Of a stretch of DNA of 64,000 nucleotides, positions 1-11,611 are shown piece after piece. Every line of letters starts with the position of its first letter. Position 1 is the first letter of the stretch. The stretch covers positions 296,895,168 to 296,959,167 of the forward strand of contig CM053029.1 of NCBI GenBank assembly GCA_028564925.1, in the 5' to 3' direction. Source of the DNA: Lithobates sylvaticus (Eukaryota > Chordata > Amphibia > Anura > Ranidae). Both the position numbers and the translations under genes were made by a program. Below the pieces are notes generated by a model. That model was not told where the DNA came from. It did no database searches and was given only the letters and a program-made list of their open reading frames with translations.

Positions 1-483
1 TCGCAGGGTGTCTTTTTCTTTATTTTATTTTATTCTTTTTCCTTTTCTTTTCCCTTATCTCTCTTCTCTTTTTTTCTAAGTTCTGATTCGTCTTGGTGGA
101 TCCCGCATCGGCACAGGTCCCTGGGGAAAATTTACATCAATGCACGGGGGGTGCCCTTTATGGCGTTCGCTCCAGGGTTTTGGGGACTTGTATGGACTGC
201 TCCGGATGCGTGGCGGGGACTTATGCCCACCATATGGTGGTCCTTTGCCCGCCACGCTTCCGGGTCGGGGGTCGGCCATCAGCATCGATCTAGCCACTAA
301 GTTCCAATTTCCATCTACAGGGACCCCATCATGCCCTGCATTTGACAGAACAGTACGGCTGCTGTCAGCAGGGTATGTTAGGTTAGTCCCAGTTGAACTG
401 TGTACCGGAAGGAGTTCCTCACAGGAACACTCCGGTCACATGGTCTGGATCGAGCGCCGGCCGGCCTCCGCTTTGCGTCTGCG

Positions 484-552
484 TGACGTCAGCACGGCGT
501 GACGTCACACGCCATGCGCCTTTGGCGCCACAGGGGGGGGGGACTATTTAAA
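484..552 (+). promoter_or_regulatory. Two CRE sites followed by a TATA-like box
   Basis: Two perfect TGACGTCA palindromes lie at 484-491 and 500-507, followed by TATTTAAA at 545-552. The spacing fits a Pol II core promoter with CREB/ATF-type sites just upstream, with transcription probably starting near 575-585. It would drive the repeat that carries the hammerhead-like motif. No activity can be shown from sequence alone. Confidence 0.45.
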
Positions 553-1579
553 CCCAGTCTGACGTTGTGTCAGACTGAGGTGGACGTGAGGCTCGGGACG
601 CTTTGGGAACGACAAAAACAGGTAGATCAATTCAACTTAATCTTTCCAGCTTTTTTTAATGGTGGACATGCGGTCCACTATAATTTTGATTATATGGAAC
701 TATTGCACTTATCTTTTTAAATACCCTCTTTATAGGCATTGGATGATATACTTAGCCCCTGTTGTGTGGCAGTATATGGGCTGACCAGCCATCAAACATG
801 ATATAACCTGATGCCACATACATTCCACTACAAGGTAGGGGACTGTAACCCCTTTCTTTTGGGGATCCTTAAAATGTATTGGATACATGCCCTATGCACT
901 TTTATTGGAGTCTCCCTTTCTTTTCTTGTTATTTTTCAGAAACCGCTTTGGCTTAGTGGACAGTACTTAAAACAAAGATTTATCAGTTCCCGCTCTCTTC
1001 CCCCCATCATTTGGTTTACCTTGGGGGGTTGATCGACCCGAGCCTCTCATAAGTATATATATTTTTACAAGTTCCCATAGAGGTAGGTAAAGTCTGACAA
1101 CTGACATTGGGCATGGTCATGTTATTTTCCTACTTTGCAAATAATTACACTTTATCCAGTTGAACATAACTGTGTTTAATAAGTACTTATGTACTTCACA
1201 GGCCCCATAAATATTTTATTGGAAAAGGAACAGGATCTCTCTCTCCCCCTACAACTCCCCAGCCATTATTTCTGGTGGCGTTCGCTGGGTTTAGCCCTGT
1301 GCAAACCCCTTCTGGGAGGTGTCGTAGTGGGACCATCGGCACCAACTTTTGGAAGTCTGGTCATGCCTATGACCCCTATGACATTGGAGGTAGGGGATTA
1401 TGCATGTGCAAACTGACTTCACTACACATTCCTGCTACCGCACATTCTATGCAGCATATACAATGTTTTAATGTTTATCAATTTCTCTGTATATACTAAT
1501 CAACATATTGTTTTCTATACATACCATAGAATACGAAAATATTTCCAAAACTTTCGTCCATCTGCAAATATACTTTATC

Positions 1580-1632
1580 CTTGTCTCCTGATGAAGCCTA
1601 TCTAGGCGAAACATGTTGAGCGATTGGACAAG
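1580..1632 (+). ncRNA. Type I hammerhead-ribozyme-like motif
   Basis: The conserved core CTGATGA (1588-1594) is followed by a stem II hairpin (GCC at 1596-1598 with GGC at 1605-1607) and then GAAA (1608-1611). Next comes ACATGT (1611-1616), a palindrome that could act as a short helix III or pair between two molecules, as in dimeric hammerheads. Stem I closes by CTTGTC (1580-1585) pairing with GACAAG (1627-1632), and TC (1586-1587) pairs with GA (1618-1619). The expected cleavage point is after the T at 1617. One extra A (1595) between the core and stem II departs from the consensus, so self-cleavage is uncertain. The family link is to Penelope-like elements and retrozymes. Confidence 0.6.
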
Positions 1633-1782
1633 TATCATGACCTGTGTACTTTGAGTGTATGATTATATAGGGGTTCTATTAGGAACTGTATGTAGTACCT
1701 TTGAACCCCATGACCCATATACTGTTGTACATGGAGCTTAACATTGTGTTTTTCTTTTTTTCTTTTTTTCACTTTATATGCC

Positions 1783-1788
1783 AATAAA
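1783..1788 (+). terminator. Poly(A) signal of the hammerhead-bearing repeat
   Basis: AATAAA about 150 bp after the hammerhead-like motif and downstream of a T-rich run. It is followed by A/T-rich sequence. It is consistent with the 3' end of a Pol II transcript of this repeat. Confidence 0.35.
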
Positions 1789-1953
1789 ACAAGCAATTTT
1801 TTATCTTATCTTTATGAAATTATTTCGTTTGTGTTTGTACCATAGACAGTCCCGAATCTCCAATATCTTTTTACTGTATATTAATCTGGGATGAGAGTAC
1901 AATATTCATGTAAAGTTTGAGGAGAACACTCCAGTCTAGCGTGCTTTGAAAAG

Positions 1954-4221
1954 TGTAGAATTAGGTGTGTCACAACCAAGTACTTGCAGTACACCGACGT
2001 CCGATTGTAGCAGGCAAATTTCCCTGCCCCAGCTGCTGGACCGTCGAAAGAAGTACACTCCCAGCCATCCACATGCCCAGCGGTTGAATGCTAGCTTGGT
2101 TAAATTGCTAGCACTTCAACTGCTGCCTTTTCAGTTGGTAGACTCGGCCCCCTTCCGTGAGTTTGTTCAATGTGCGGTTCCTCAGTGGCAGGTTCCCAAA
2201 CGCCACTTTTTCTCACGGAAGGCGATTCCGTCTCTCTACCGGCATGTGGAAGGCAATGTCCATGCCTCGCTGGACAGGGCGGTCAGCGGTAAGGTGCATA
2301 TTACCGCTGACTCATGGTCCAGCAGGCATGGACAGGGACGTTATCTTTCTTTCATGGCCCATTGGGTCACTCTATTGGCAGCTGGGAGGGATGCAGGACA
2401 AGGTGCAGTAGTGTTGGAGGTTGTTCTGCCACCACGCCTCCAAAATGCTACTACTGGTTGTGACACACCTCTCTCCTCCACCCCCTCCTCTTCTTCTTCC
2501 TCCATGTCCTCTTCGAGTGCTCTGTCCTCGGAACCAGCCGTGCTCCGTAGGCGTACAAGGGGCTATGCGAGTACGCAGGCAAAAAGATGCCATGCCGTGC
2601 TTGCGCTGGTGTGTTTGGGGGACAGGAGCCACACTGGGGCAGAGGTTCTGGCAGCTCTGCAGGGGCAGGCCGAGAGGTGGTTGACGCCACGCCAGCTTAA
2701 GCCAGAAATGGTGGTTTTTGACAATGGCACCAACCTCCTCTCCGCCCTGCGACAGGGGCAGCTCACCCATGTGCCCTGTATGGCTCACGTCCTCAACCTG
2801 GTGGTGCAGCGGTTCTTGGGCAGGTACCCAGGCTTACAGGATGTCCTGAGGCAGGCCAGGAAAGTCTGTGTGCATTTCCGCCGATCTTATAATGCCAGTG
2901 CTCGGCTGACTGAGCTGCAAAAGGAGCTGAACCTGCCCAAGAACCGCCTAATATGTGACATGCCCACCAGGTGGAACTCAACGCTGGCCATGCTGCAGCG
3001 ACTGCACACACAGCAGAGGGCCATCAATGAGTACCTTTGCGACTACGGCACCAGGACAGGGTCAGGGGAGCTTGGCTTTTTTTCCACACGCCAGTGAAGC
3101 ATGATCAGGGATGCATGCACTGTCCTCTCACCATTTGAGGAGGCCACGAGGATGGTGAGCAGTGACAGTGCATGCATCAGTGACACTGTACCTCTTGTCC
3201 ACCTGTTGGAGCATACGCTGCGTGGGATAATGGACAGGGCACTTGAGGCAGAACAGAGGCAGGCAGAGGAGGACTTCCTTGCCTCTCAAGGCCCCCTTTA
3301 TCCAGACATTGTTCCTTCTGTCCCACCCATCACACAGGAAGAGGAGGAGGAGGAGGATTGTGTGAGCATGGAGTTGGAGCCTGGCACTCAGCATCAGCAT
3401 CAGCAGCAGCAGTCTTTTAGGGATGATGTACAGTCCCAACATCCAGTGGACTTGTACGTGGCTGGGAGGAGGTGGCTGGCGATCATGTCGTCCTCAGTGA
3501 CCCAGAAGACTCCGGACCGAATGCCTCAGCTAACCTACGTTGCATGGCCTCCCTGATCCTGCAAAGCCTGCGGAAGGATCCTCGTATTCTTCGGATCAAG
3601 GAGAGGGACCATTACTTGCTGGCCACTCTCCTTGATCCACGGTACAAGGGTAAAGTTGCAGACCTTATCTTGCCATCGCAGAGGGAGCAGAGGATGAGAC
3701 ATCTCAGGGAGGCCTTGCAGAAAGGTCTGTGCAACGCGTTCCCAGAAACTGGGAGGTTACAAACTCCTGGTCCTGGATGACGAGTTGCTGAGGCTTCGGT
3801 CAGTAGCAGAAGGAGCGGTGGGGAAGGTGGACGTCTGACCGATGCGTTCAGACAATTTTTTAGTCTGCAGCCCCAAGGTATGATCGGTTCCAGCAACCAT
3901 CGCCAGCGTCTGATATACATGGTGCAGGAATACCTAGGGGCAAGGTCAGACTTGGACACCTTTCCCACCGAAAATCCTCTGGCTTACTGGGTCTTGAGGA
4001 TGGATCACTGGCCAGAGCTTGCACAGTATGCAATTGAGCTACTGGCCTGTCCTGCATCCAGCGTTCTTTACGAACGCACATTCAGTGCTGCTGGAGGATT
4101 TGTCACTGATCACAGGGTCCGCCTGTCCACCGACTCGGTTGATCGACTGACCTTCATAAAAATGAATCAGTCTTGGATCACCACCAGCTACCAGGCACCT
4201 GAAGAGGATATAACTGAATAA
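1954..4221 (+). pseudogene. hAT transposase remnant (copy 1)
   Basis: The translation shows the hAT DDE/RNase H-like core: HITADSW carrying the first catalytic Asp, then DNGTNLLSAL carrying the second, then PCMAHVLNLVVQ. The C-terminal hAT dimerisation region follows, with a variant of SERTFSAAGGFVTDHRVR reading YERTFSAAGG here. The reading frame is broken: TGA replaces a TGG tryptophan codon near 3095, and the frame changes again near 3440-3560 and 3780. The N-terminal BED finger is absent because the copy is truncated. It belongs to the ZBED-type hAT transposases; it cannot make a working enzyme. Confidence 0.85.
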
Positions 4222-4329
4222 TTTATAATGTCACATCCCTTCAAGACTGCCTATGCTGATGCTGAGTGACTGTCCTGTTATGTTCACTGACTATCCTCTT
4301 CCTCCTCCTCAATGATCCATTCCTTGATA

Positions 4330-4970
4330 GCTTGGAAGAACATTTTTGTTTCTGGGTGCCACCACACCAGTGCCTAAGGCACAATTTTTCAGCCCCTGTA
4401 TAACAGGGGCGTGTAATTACAATTTTTAAAAAAAATGCTTCGCAACATGTCTGACTGCTGTGCTCCAAGTACAGTATCTGTGAGGGGGTTGCAGTGTTGT
4501 GGCACCAGCACCAGTGCCTAAGGCACAATTTTTCAGCCCCTGTTTAACAGGGGCGTGTAATTACAATTTTTTAAGCAATGCTTCGCAACATGTCTGACTG
4601 CTGTGCTCCAAGTACAGTATCTGTGAGGGGTTGCAGTGTTGTGGCACCAGCACCAGTGCCTAAGGCACAATTTTTCAGCCCCTGTTGGGGCGTGTAATTA
4701 CAATTTTTAGTCAATGCTTTGCAACAGGTCTCATTGCTGTGCTCAGAGTACAGTATCTGTGAGGGGTTGCAGTGTTGTGGCACCAGCACCAATGCCTAAG
4801 GCACAATTTTTCAGCCCCTGTTTAACAGGGGCGTGTAATTACAATTTTTTAAGCAATGCTTCGCAACACGTCTGACTGCTGTGCTCCAAGTACAGTATCT
4901 GTGAGGGGTTGCAGTGTTGTGGCACCAGCACCAGTGCCTAAGGCACAATTTTTCAGCCCTGTTCAGCAGG
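4330..4970 (+). repeat. Tandem repeat, about 143-bp unit, in the hAT 3' region
   Basis: About 4.5 units, each starting near GCCTAAGGCACAATTTTTCA and containing an inverted pair, CCCCTGTTTAACAGGGG. The same unit is repeated in hAT copies 2 (34150-34790), 3 (49860-50280) and 4 (inverted, 52170-52590), so the array belongs to the transposon. Confidence 0.85.
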
Positions 4971-5390
4971 TGCATGCAATTACAAATCTTGATCTAATAA
5001 CTCACAGCAGGGTCCATTCCTGTGCCCACCAAGAGTAACTGTGAGGGCTTACAGTCCTGTGGCAACACCGTCCACCACCACCACCACCACCACCAAAGGC
5101 CCAATTTTTCTGCCCTGTTCAACAGGTGCATGCAATTACAAATCTTGATCTAATAACTCACAGCAGGGCCCATTCCTGCGCCCACCAAGGGTAACTGTGA
5201 GGGCTTACAGTCCTGTGGCAACACCGTCCACCACCACCACCACCACCAAAGGCCCAATTTTTTTCCCTGTTCATCAGGTGCATGTAATTACAAATCTTGA
5301 TCTAATAACTCACAGCAGGGTCCATTCCTGTGCCCACCAAGAGTAACTGTGAGGGCTTACAGTCTTGTGGCTACACCAACATCTAATGGG
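4970..5390 (+). repeat. Second hAT 3' tandem repeat with (CCA)n core, about 150-160-bp unit
   Basis: About 2.5 units containing a run of CCA triplets (for example 5072-5094) and the phrase CTTGATCTAATAACTCACAG. It follows the 143-bp array in the same order in copies 2 and 3. The number of CCA triplets differs from unit to unit. Confidence 0.8.
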
Positions 5391-6416
5391 GCAAATTTCT
5401 GCAGAGTATATACGTCAGGCCCCTACTTTCAAACATCCAACTTACAAACGACTCCTACTTGCAAACGGAAAGAGAAAACAGGAAGTGAGAGGAAATCTAC
5501 CCCTAGGAAGGGAAATTTGATCCTGTTAGATTTAATTTGGGAAAAAGGTATCTCCTCTCTACTGATGCTTTATCACCAATCATTGTTTCAATTAAAACCC
5601 CACTTTTCCAAAAACATTTGTCATTGGGACGGAAAGTGAGGTGAAATATTCTGAACACATGTGCAAAGACAGCAAATGTTACAGGGGTGATAACCCCTCC
5701 CTATGTTCTCCAAAAAGCTTAAAAATAGATTTTTTGGGGATGGAGCTACACTTCATAATGTACCTGTTCAGATTCTACTTAAGAACAAACCTACAGTCCG
5801 TGTCTTGTTTGCACCGCCTGTATACTGCTGTTCAGAGTATATAGGGTTGTAGGTATAGGGTTTTATTTTGGGTGCGGGGTCCCCCTTAATATCCATACAA
5901 GACCCAAAGGGGCTGGGGGGGGGGGTGATGGGGTAGCCATGCCATTTTTCGCAAGGATTTTTAGCCATATGGCCAGGAAAAGACATGACATTAAAGCCGC
6001 AAGTGGTTTTAAATGGCTTCTTTTTTTCATTTACAAATGTCATTTTGTGCAGGGACAGTTCTAAACACGGGAAACACATGCCACTTCACAGGCATACTTT
6101 AGACAACCCCCAGGTACCATATTTAAAGGAAAATTTCACTTTTTTTTTCACTTTATGCATCATTAAAATGACTGCTCCCGAAAAAACGTTAGTTTTTTAA
6201 AGTTCTTTTTGCAATGATATATGTCCCCTGGGGCAGGACCCGGGTCCCCAAACCTGTTTTATGACATTAACATGCATATTGGCCGTTGTAATTAGCAATT
6301 TTGATTTCGAACGTTCGCGTCCATTGTAACGAATAGGGTTCGAAAATTTGCGCAAACTTTTGGTCCGTTCGAAGGTTCTGGTGCGAACCGAACCCGGGGG
6401 TGTTCGGCTCATCCCT
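5391..6416 (+). repeat. hAT 3' terminal region ending in the right inverted repeat
   Basis: About 1 kb of non-coding sequence nearly identical to 35310-36355 and 50590-51511. It ends with GAACCGAACCCGGGGGTGTT and the terminal CATCCCTA. The terminus pairs with the left ends of copies 2 and 3, which read TAGGGATGGGCC or close to it. Confidence 0.85.
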
Positions 6417-6424
6417 AGTTATCA

Positions 6425-6674
6425 ACTAGATTACAAACCTGACAGAGGTAATCTGATTGCTGTAGGTAGTGTAGATGCTTCCCTTTACGTCTTATACACA
6501 GAGTTGAAACTTTTTTTTTTTTTTTTTTTTTTTCGTTTTACAGTTCAGCTCTGTGGCCTGATAAAATAAACATGCTCTGCTAGAAATTAACAATTTAGAA
6601 AAAAAATATTTAAAAACTGATAACAGTTTGCATTTAAATATATAAATATAAAAGAGATAAGCAAGGCTCATTCT
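6425..6674. other. Short AT-rich spacer between hAT copy 1 and the IL-5-like gene 3' end
   Basis: No gene or repeat boundary is seen apart from a run of T near 6510-6534. This is downstream flank of the minus-strand gene. Confidence 0.5.
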
Positions 6675-7771
6675 GTGTTTTATGCAATGATTTTATTTCA
6701 ATAAATAAAGGTAGCAAAACATCATACTAATAAATAAATAAATACAATTCTTATTTTTCAAATATAAAAGTCAGGCTAGAAATACAGTTTCCTATGTTGA
6801 ACCAAAATTAAAAGTGTAATAAATACTGGTTAACAACATTTAAGTTACTGAAAATAAATAAACATGTCTTATATTATTTAAAACAAATCTGCCTAAAAAA
6901 AATATATTTTGCATATCAAAATTTAATCTACACCTAGATATAGTATAAAAATTCTTTAAAAAAATAAATAATAGACAATCTCATATTACATGTACATGAC
7001 CTGGCCATGCCTCTGTATAGGTCTCCAATAATGTCAGTTTTACACAAATATTGGATTTAGAGTTGCTAGTCATTAGGCCCAAGTGCTATAATCTAGAGAC
7101 ATTTTCATGCATTTTTACACATTCATATGCAGACCAAGCTGCCAAGTGACTGCAACAGAGGGTGGGTCATTGTATAATACTGTCTGGGGTGCTTTAACAG
7201 TTGCAGTGACACCTTTCCTAATAATACAATATTTGTATCAGATAAATAAATGAACTGTTGTAAGTTAGAACATGATGCACTATATAGTGTGTTGCCATAT
7301 GTTGTCGTACACTGCAACACATGTGCATTGCCTTAGTGCCTTAGTGCATTGGGGTGCCATTAAAGATGAATGGCACAGCAATGCATTTAATGTGTTGCTG
7401 TGCGTAACCACAATGAAAAGTTAAAAATGGGCCCTTAAGGACAGTACTCTGGAGATTTCAAGATGAAGTAATCGCATAGAGATATAGTTTGTGAAGGGTT
7501 AGATACATTAAGTTTGGTTTACTAAAGGAGCATGTTCAATTTTTCAAAATAAATTTTTAGCTTGCAAAGGGAATTTAACTTTGCAAAAAAAAATCATACA
7601 AGGAAAAAAAAAAAAAAATCTGAATCTTGCACATGTCTGTATGATTGGAGTTGGCACAGCTTCACTTTATTTACCAAGCCAAGAGGAAATTCACATGCAA
7701 AGTGAACATGTTTTACTACTTTAGCAAATCAACCTGTGTACTTCTGATCTCACACAACATTCAGCATATCA
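6675..7771 (-). promoter_or_regulatory. il5: 3' UTR of the IL-5-like gene with AU-rich elements and poly(A) signal
   Basis: Following the stop codon on the minus strand there is about 1.1 kb of AT-rich sequence. On the minus strand it contains overlapping ATTTA pentamers, including TTATTTATT-type nonamers near 6731-6748, 6850-6862, 6960-6972 and 7240-7250. AATAAA occurs at 6697-6692, placing cleavage near 6675. Clustered AU-rich elements are typical of short-lived cytokine mRNAs, and human IL5 mRNA carries them too. The 3' end is inferred; other AATAAA hexamers are present. Confidence 0.65.
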
Positions 7772-10700
7772 TTAAGGACTTGGTTTATTACAATGTTTCC
7801 CTTTAATGGTCAAAAACTCTGCCAATGACTTAAGAAATGACTTTACGTTGTTTCGTTTCGTTAGACATTCCTGAAATAAAAAAAAGATATATATGCATAT
7901 CAGTCAGAGGTCACTCACAGAATCATTGTTATTTATTTTTTCTGCATTCGAGAGTCAGATCATCCAAGCCTAAAATTTCAGTTCCTGATAACTACTGGTA
8001 GGTTGAATCATCTGAAGCAAAATGTCTGCACCTGAGTTCCTACATAGACACACACCATATCTGAACTTTAGTAATATACTGTATGATAAATGTGACAATA
8101 TGGCAGTACAAAAAACATGTCTAAAACACACTGCCCACAGTGACTGACAGTAGGTAGCTGACAAATATGGGTAAAATATGTGGTAATTTGGCAAAACACA
8201 TACAAAAAATGGGCTATTGTAACAATATGAGAGCGACAATAAGGCAATTGTGACAACACGTGCACATTAAATTAGTAATACATGAGCAATAAGTGCAGGT
8301 ACAATCACTGGGGCACAGTCTGCTTCTTCTCACCCTCCTTATCTTTGCTCCATTAACTGTCAGCAAAAGAAGAAACCCTGACCACACACAACCTCCAAGT
8401 AGCCAGATAGAAGTGCTGAAAGAGTAGAGAGTACAGCCCTTTTTTCTCCTAGCCCTCTCCTCGTCCATGGTGTTGGCTTTTCCCTTGGTAGACAGTTGAC
8501 TGGAAGTATATACTACACAAATAAGCCAATCAGCGGTTCAGGTTAGCAAGAACTCCCATTGACTTTCCCTGGGTTCACACTAGTGTGATGCGGGAACCTA
8601 GCATGGTTCCAGCGCAGGTTCCTGCATTTCTCCTCTCCCGCAGGCAGTTCACACTGCCTTGTGCAAACCGCTGCGGGTGTCATTAACAAAGTTTAGATTA
8701 GGCTTAGATACACATAGCACTACAGTATGCAGTCATATACTTTCGCTCGTAGAAGAATTATTTACACAGAATTAATTTATTTAAGATATAATCAATAGTT
8801 AAATGAATTATATAGTGTTTATTTCCATATTATGTTCAGATATAAAAAAATAAAATTTTTGGATGTTTTAATTTTTTTTATATCTGGCCAGCAGGCAGAG
8901 TTTAAGCTAATTTTCATCTATTTGCCAGACTAGTTTTACTTGTTTTAATGACAAAAAATATTGTTTGTTTACAGAGATCAAAAGCACAAGCTCAAAGTTT
9001 TTACACACAACTAAATGATCAGAAGAGTTACTCTCTTCACCCCTCTCTGTGGAAACCCTAATGCTCTATGTCAAGTACACCCTGCTTTTAAAGTTATTTT
9101 TTTTAAGTCTGCAATGAAATGTGCAAGAGTTCAAGAGTTGCCAAAGTAAAGGAAAGAGGAGATTTCGGGGGAAAAAGTGGAAAGCGATGGCGGAAAAAAA
9201 TAGTTATATATAAATTATGAAAGTAATAATGGGCTTTTTTTATAAATCAGAGAAATCTGTCCAAAAATTGGAGTTCACTGGATTATTTCAAAATAAACAA
9301 TGTGGCTATCACTACAATAATCATCGTCTCCCTGGGGCTCTTCCCCTTAAGGAGACCCCATAATTTTGGTCCAGCATTGCTTCGCTTTTGGATTTGAATG
9401 AGCAAATCACCATGTAGGTCTGGGCTCATTGGTGAATGCTGTAAAGCACAGTGCTCATGTGAGCACCATTATCTGCAACATAGATATCTGCCCACTGCTG
9501 CCACTGTGAGAATAGGACACTGGGATGTTACATGACCAGCCAGAAGGTACCAGAAAGATGCAACACATGCAATACACTTTAAAAAAAATATGTGGGGGCA
9601 CTCCAGGAGAGAATTGGATAATATTGGACACATCTGTTGAGCTACCAGACAGGAAATAGTGCTAAATCTCCTCTATTTACAGAGGTTACATACTTTATAA
9701 ACAAAGTAGATAGGATATAGGTAATAGCATAACATTTTTTTTGTTTTTGATGGAATGGGGAAGGGAAGAATTCCTGTCAGCTTCTGGCACTGGGGGGGGG
9801 GGGGGATTCATCCTCTCGATTTGTCGATTTTGTCGATTTGTCTTGGTCATGACTATTATCAGTGAAAGAGGAAGTGATATGCAAAATGTTATGGTTGCCA
9901 ATGGAGAAGGAGGTGAGAAAATGTTTGCCATGTGTGAGAGTCGAACTCCCTCAAGTTAGAGTGATTTTGGACAGGAACTGACAGGGATTTCTCCAATGAA
10001 ACAGGAAGCTAAAAAAAGAAGATAATTTCTTTACTCGAGCAATCCAGATCAAGAATCAAGAATCAAGTAATGTAGTCCAGTTATTGTTTAAACCCCTTCC
10101 CGCCGACCATACGCATATATGCTGCCTTGGATTTAAGGGGGTATACCGGGATGATGCCTGCAGCTGTAGGCATTTTCCTGGTACCGTTTTTTAGAGCGGG
10201 TGGTTGGCTCTTCAGGGATAACAACCGATGTGGCTAAAAGCCGCTTGGCTGTTATCCTGAAGGAGTGACAGGGGACATCCCCCCTCCCGCCTCCCACCAC
10301 CTTCCACTGCTCTTCCCGGGCCTCCCATCCCACAGGAGACCCAATCCCCAATCCAGCACTTCGGCCGGCTAGCGCAAGACTGGAAGGAAGCCAGAAATGG
10401 CTTTGATCCAGTCTCCTTTGTGTAAAGTCACAACGTCACTTCCGGTTTACTCGGCTGCCAATGGCGCAGTTTTTGAAAAAAATTACAGTATTCAAAATCA
10501 CCTTTTTTGCCGATCTGAATACTTTGAAGTGCAAAGGAGGGATTTGGGGTCTTTTAGACCCCTGATCCCTCCATAAAGAGTACCTGTCACCACCTATTAC
10601 TATCACAAGGGATGTTTACATTCCTTGTGATAGCAATAAAAGTGGTACAATTTTTTTTTTTTTTAAAGTGATAATGTAAAATAAATAAATAACATAAAAT

Positions 10701-11029
10701 GAATAAGAAAAAATATTTCTTTTAAAGCGCCCCCTTCCCTGCGAGCTCGCGCAGCAAAGAAAACGCATGCGCAAGTCGCGCCCGCATATGTAAACAGTGT
10801 TCCGCGAGTGTATGCAATTTCAAAGCATGACATGTTAGGTATCTATTTACTCGGCGTAACATCATCATTCAGAGTATACAAAAAAATTGGGCTAACTTTA
10901 CTGTTTAGCTTTTTTTAATTCATGAAAGTGTAATTTTTCCCAAAAAATTGTGTTTGAAAGACCGCTGCGCAAAATTAGTGTGACATAAAATATTGCAACA
11001 ATCACCATTTTATTCTCTATATTCCCTGC

Positions 11030-11082
<53 letters not shown>

Positions 11083-11567
11083 TTTTGGGGTTCTAAGTAA
11101 TTTTCTAGCAAAAAATACGGATTTTAACTTGTAAGCAACAAATGTCAGAAATAGGATTAGGCATGAAAGGGTTAAAGCAAGGAAATATATTCATGTTAAC
11201 TTGCACTAATTATAAGTACGGAGATGAGGGACTCTATCAGTGAGGGAAACAGATCTTTCCTATTTTAGGAGATACCTGAGATGTCCCTTTATATAAGGAA
11301 TATTTAAATATTGAAACATTTTTTCCATACACGCAAATAACTCACCCTATTTGTAGGCAGATGATCTATCAAAATACTTTTCAGGTGAAAAATGGCTGTG
11401 GATAACTGCTGTAGGTCAGTGTTATTCTTTGATAGATTTTGTAACCCAATGCTGTATATTTCTATACAGTGTTCAATCTTAAGGGAAATAGATATAATAT
11501 CATTAACATAACATTTCCATAACATTTAAATCATTCTAACTAACAGTTTATTTAGGCAACTCCGTTT

Positions 11568-11611
<44 letters not shown>

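Larger units (their letters stand above)
1..1953 (+). repeat. Unclassified retroelement-like repeat with promoter, hammerhead-like motif and poly(A) signal
   Basis: This stretch has no convincing protein-coding gene. It runs from a pyrimidine-rich start, through two CRE sites and a TATA-like box near 545, to a hammerhead-like fold at 1580-1632 and an AATAAA signal at 1783-1788. It ends near 1953, where the transposase sequence of hAT copy 1 begins abruptly in mid-gene. Hammerhead motifs of this kind are known in Penelope-like elements and in non-autonomous retrozymes, so a non-autonomous member of one of those groups is my best guess. The left end lies outside the window and the family is not established. 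Confidence 0.45.
1954..6416 (+). mobile_element. hAT DNA transposon, copy 1 (5'-truncated)
   Basis: This copy matches hAT copy 2 from the middle of the transposase gene to the right terminal inverted repeat, which ends in CATCCCTA at 6409-6416. The next 8 bases, GTTATCAA (6417-6424), should be the target-site copy; its partner lies outside the window. The left third, including leader and BED finger, is replaced by the hammerhead-bearing repeat before 1954. Two 3' tandem arrays (about 4330-4970 and 4970-5350) and the roughly 1-kb tail are shared with copies 2, 3 and 4. Confidence 0.85.

Noticed and set aside
7919-8040. A possible alternative third exon of the cytokine gene with a good GTGAGT donor (minus, 7918-7913) and an ELRC start
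   Set aside because: It has an in-frame stop and the wrong phase for exon 4. The segment 11477-11346 has a pyrimidine-rich acceptor, a GTGAGT donor, phase 0 and 44 open codons, and fits IL-5 exon 3.
9930-9955. A tRNA-like B box (minus strand, AGTTCGACTC) suggesting a SINE
   Set aside because: No A box at the right distance and no tail. A chance match is more likely.
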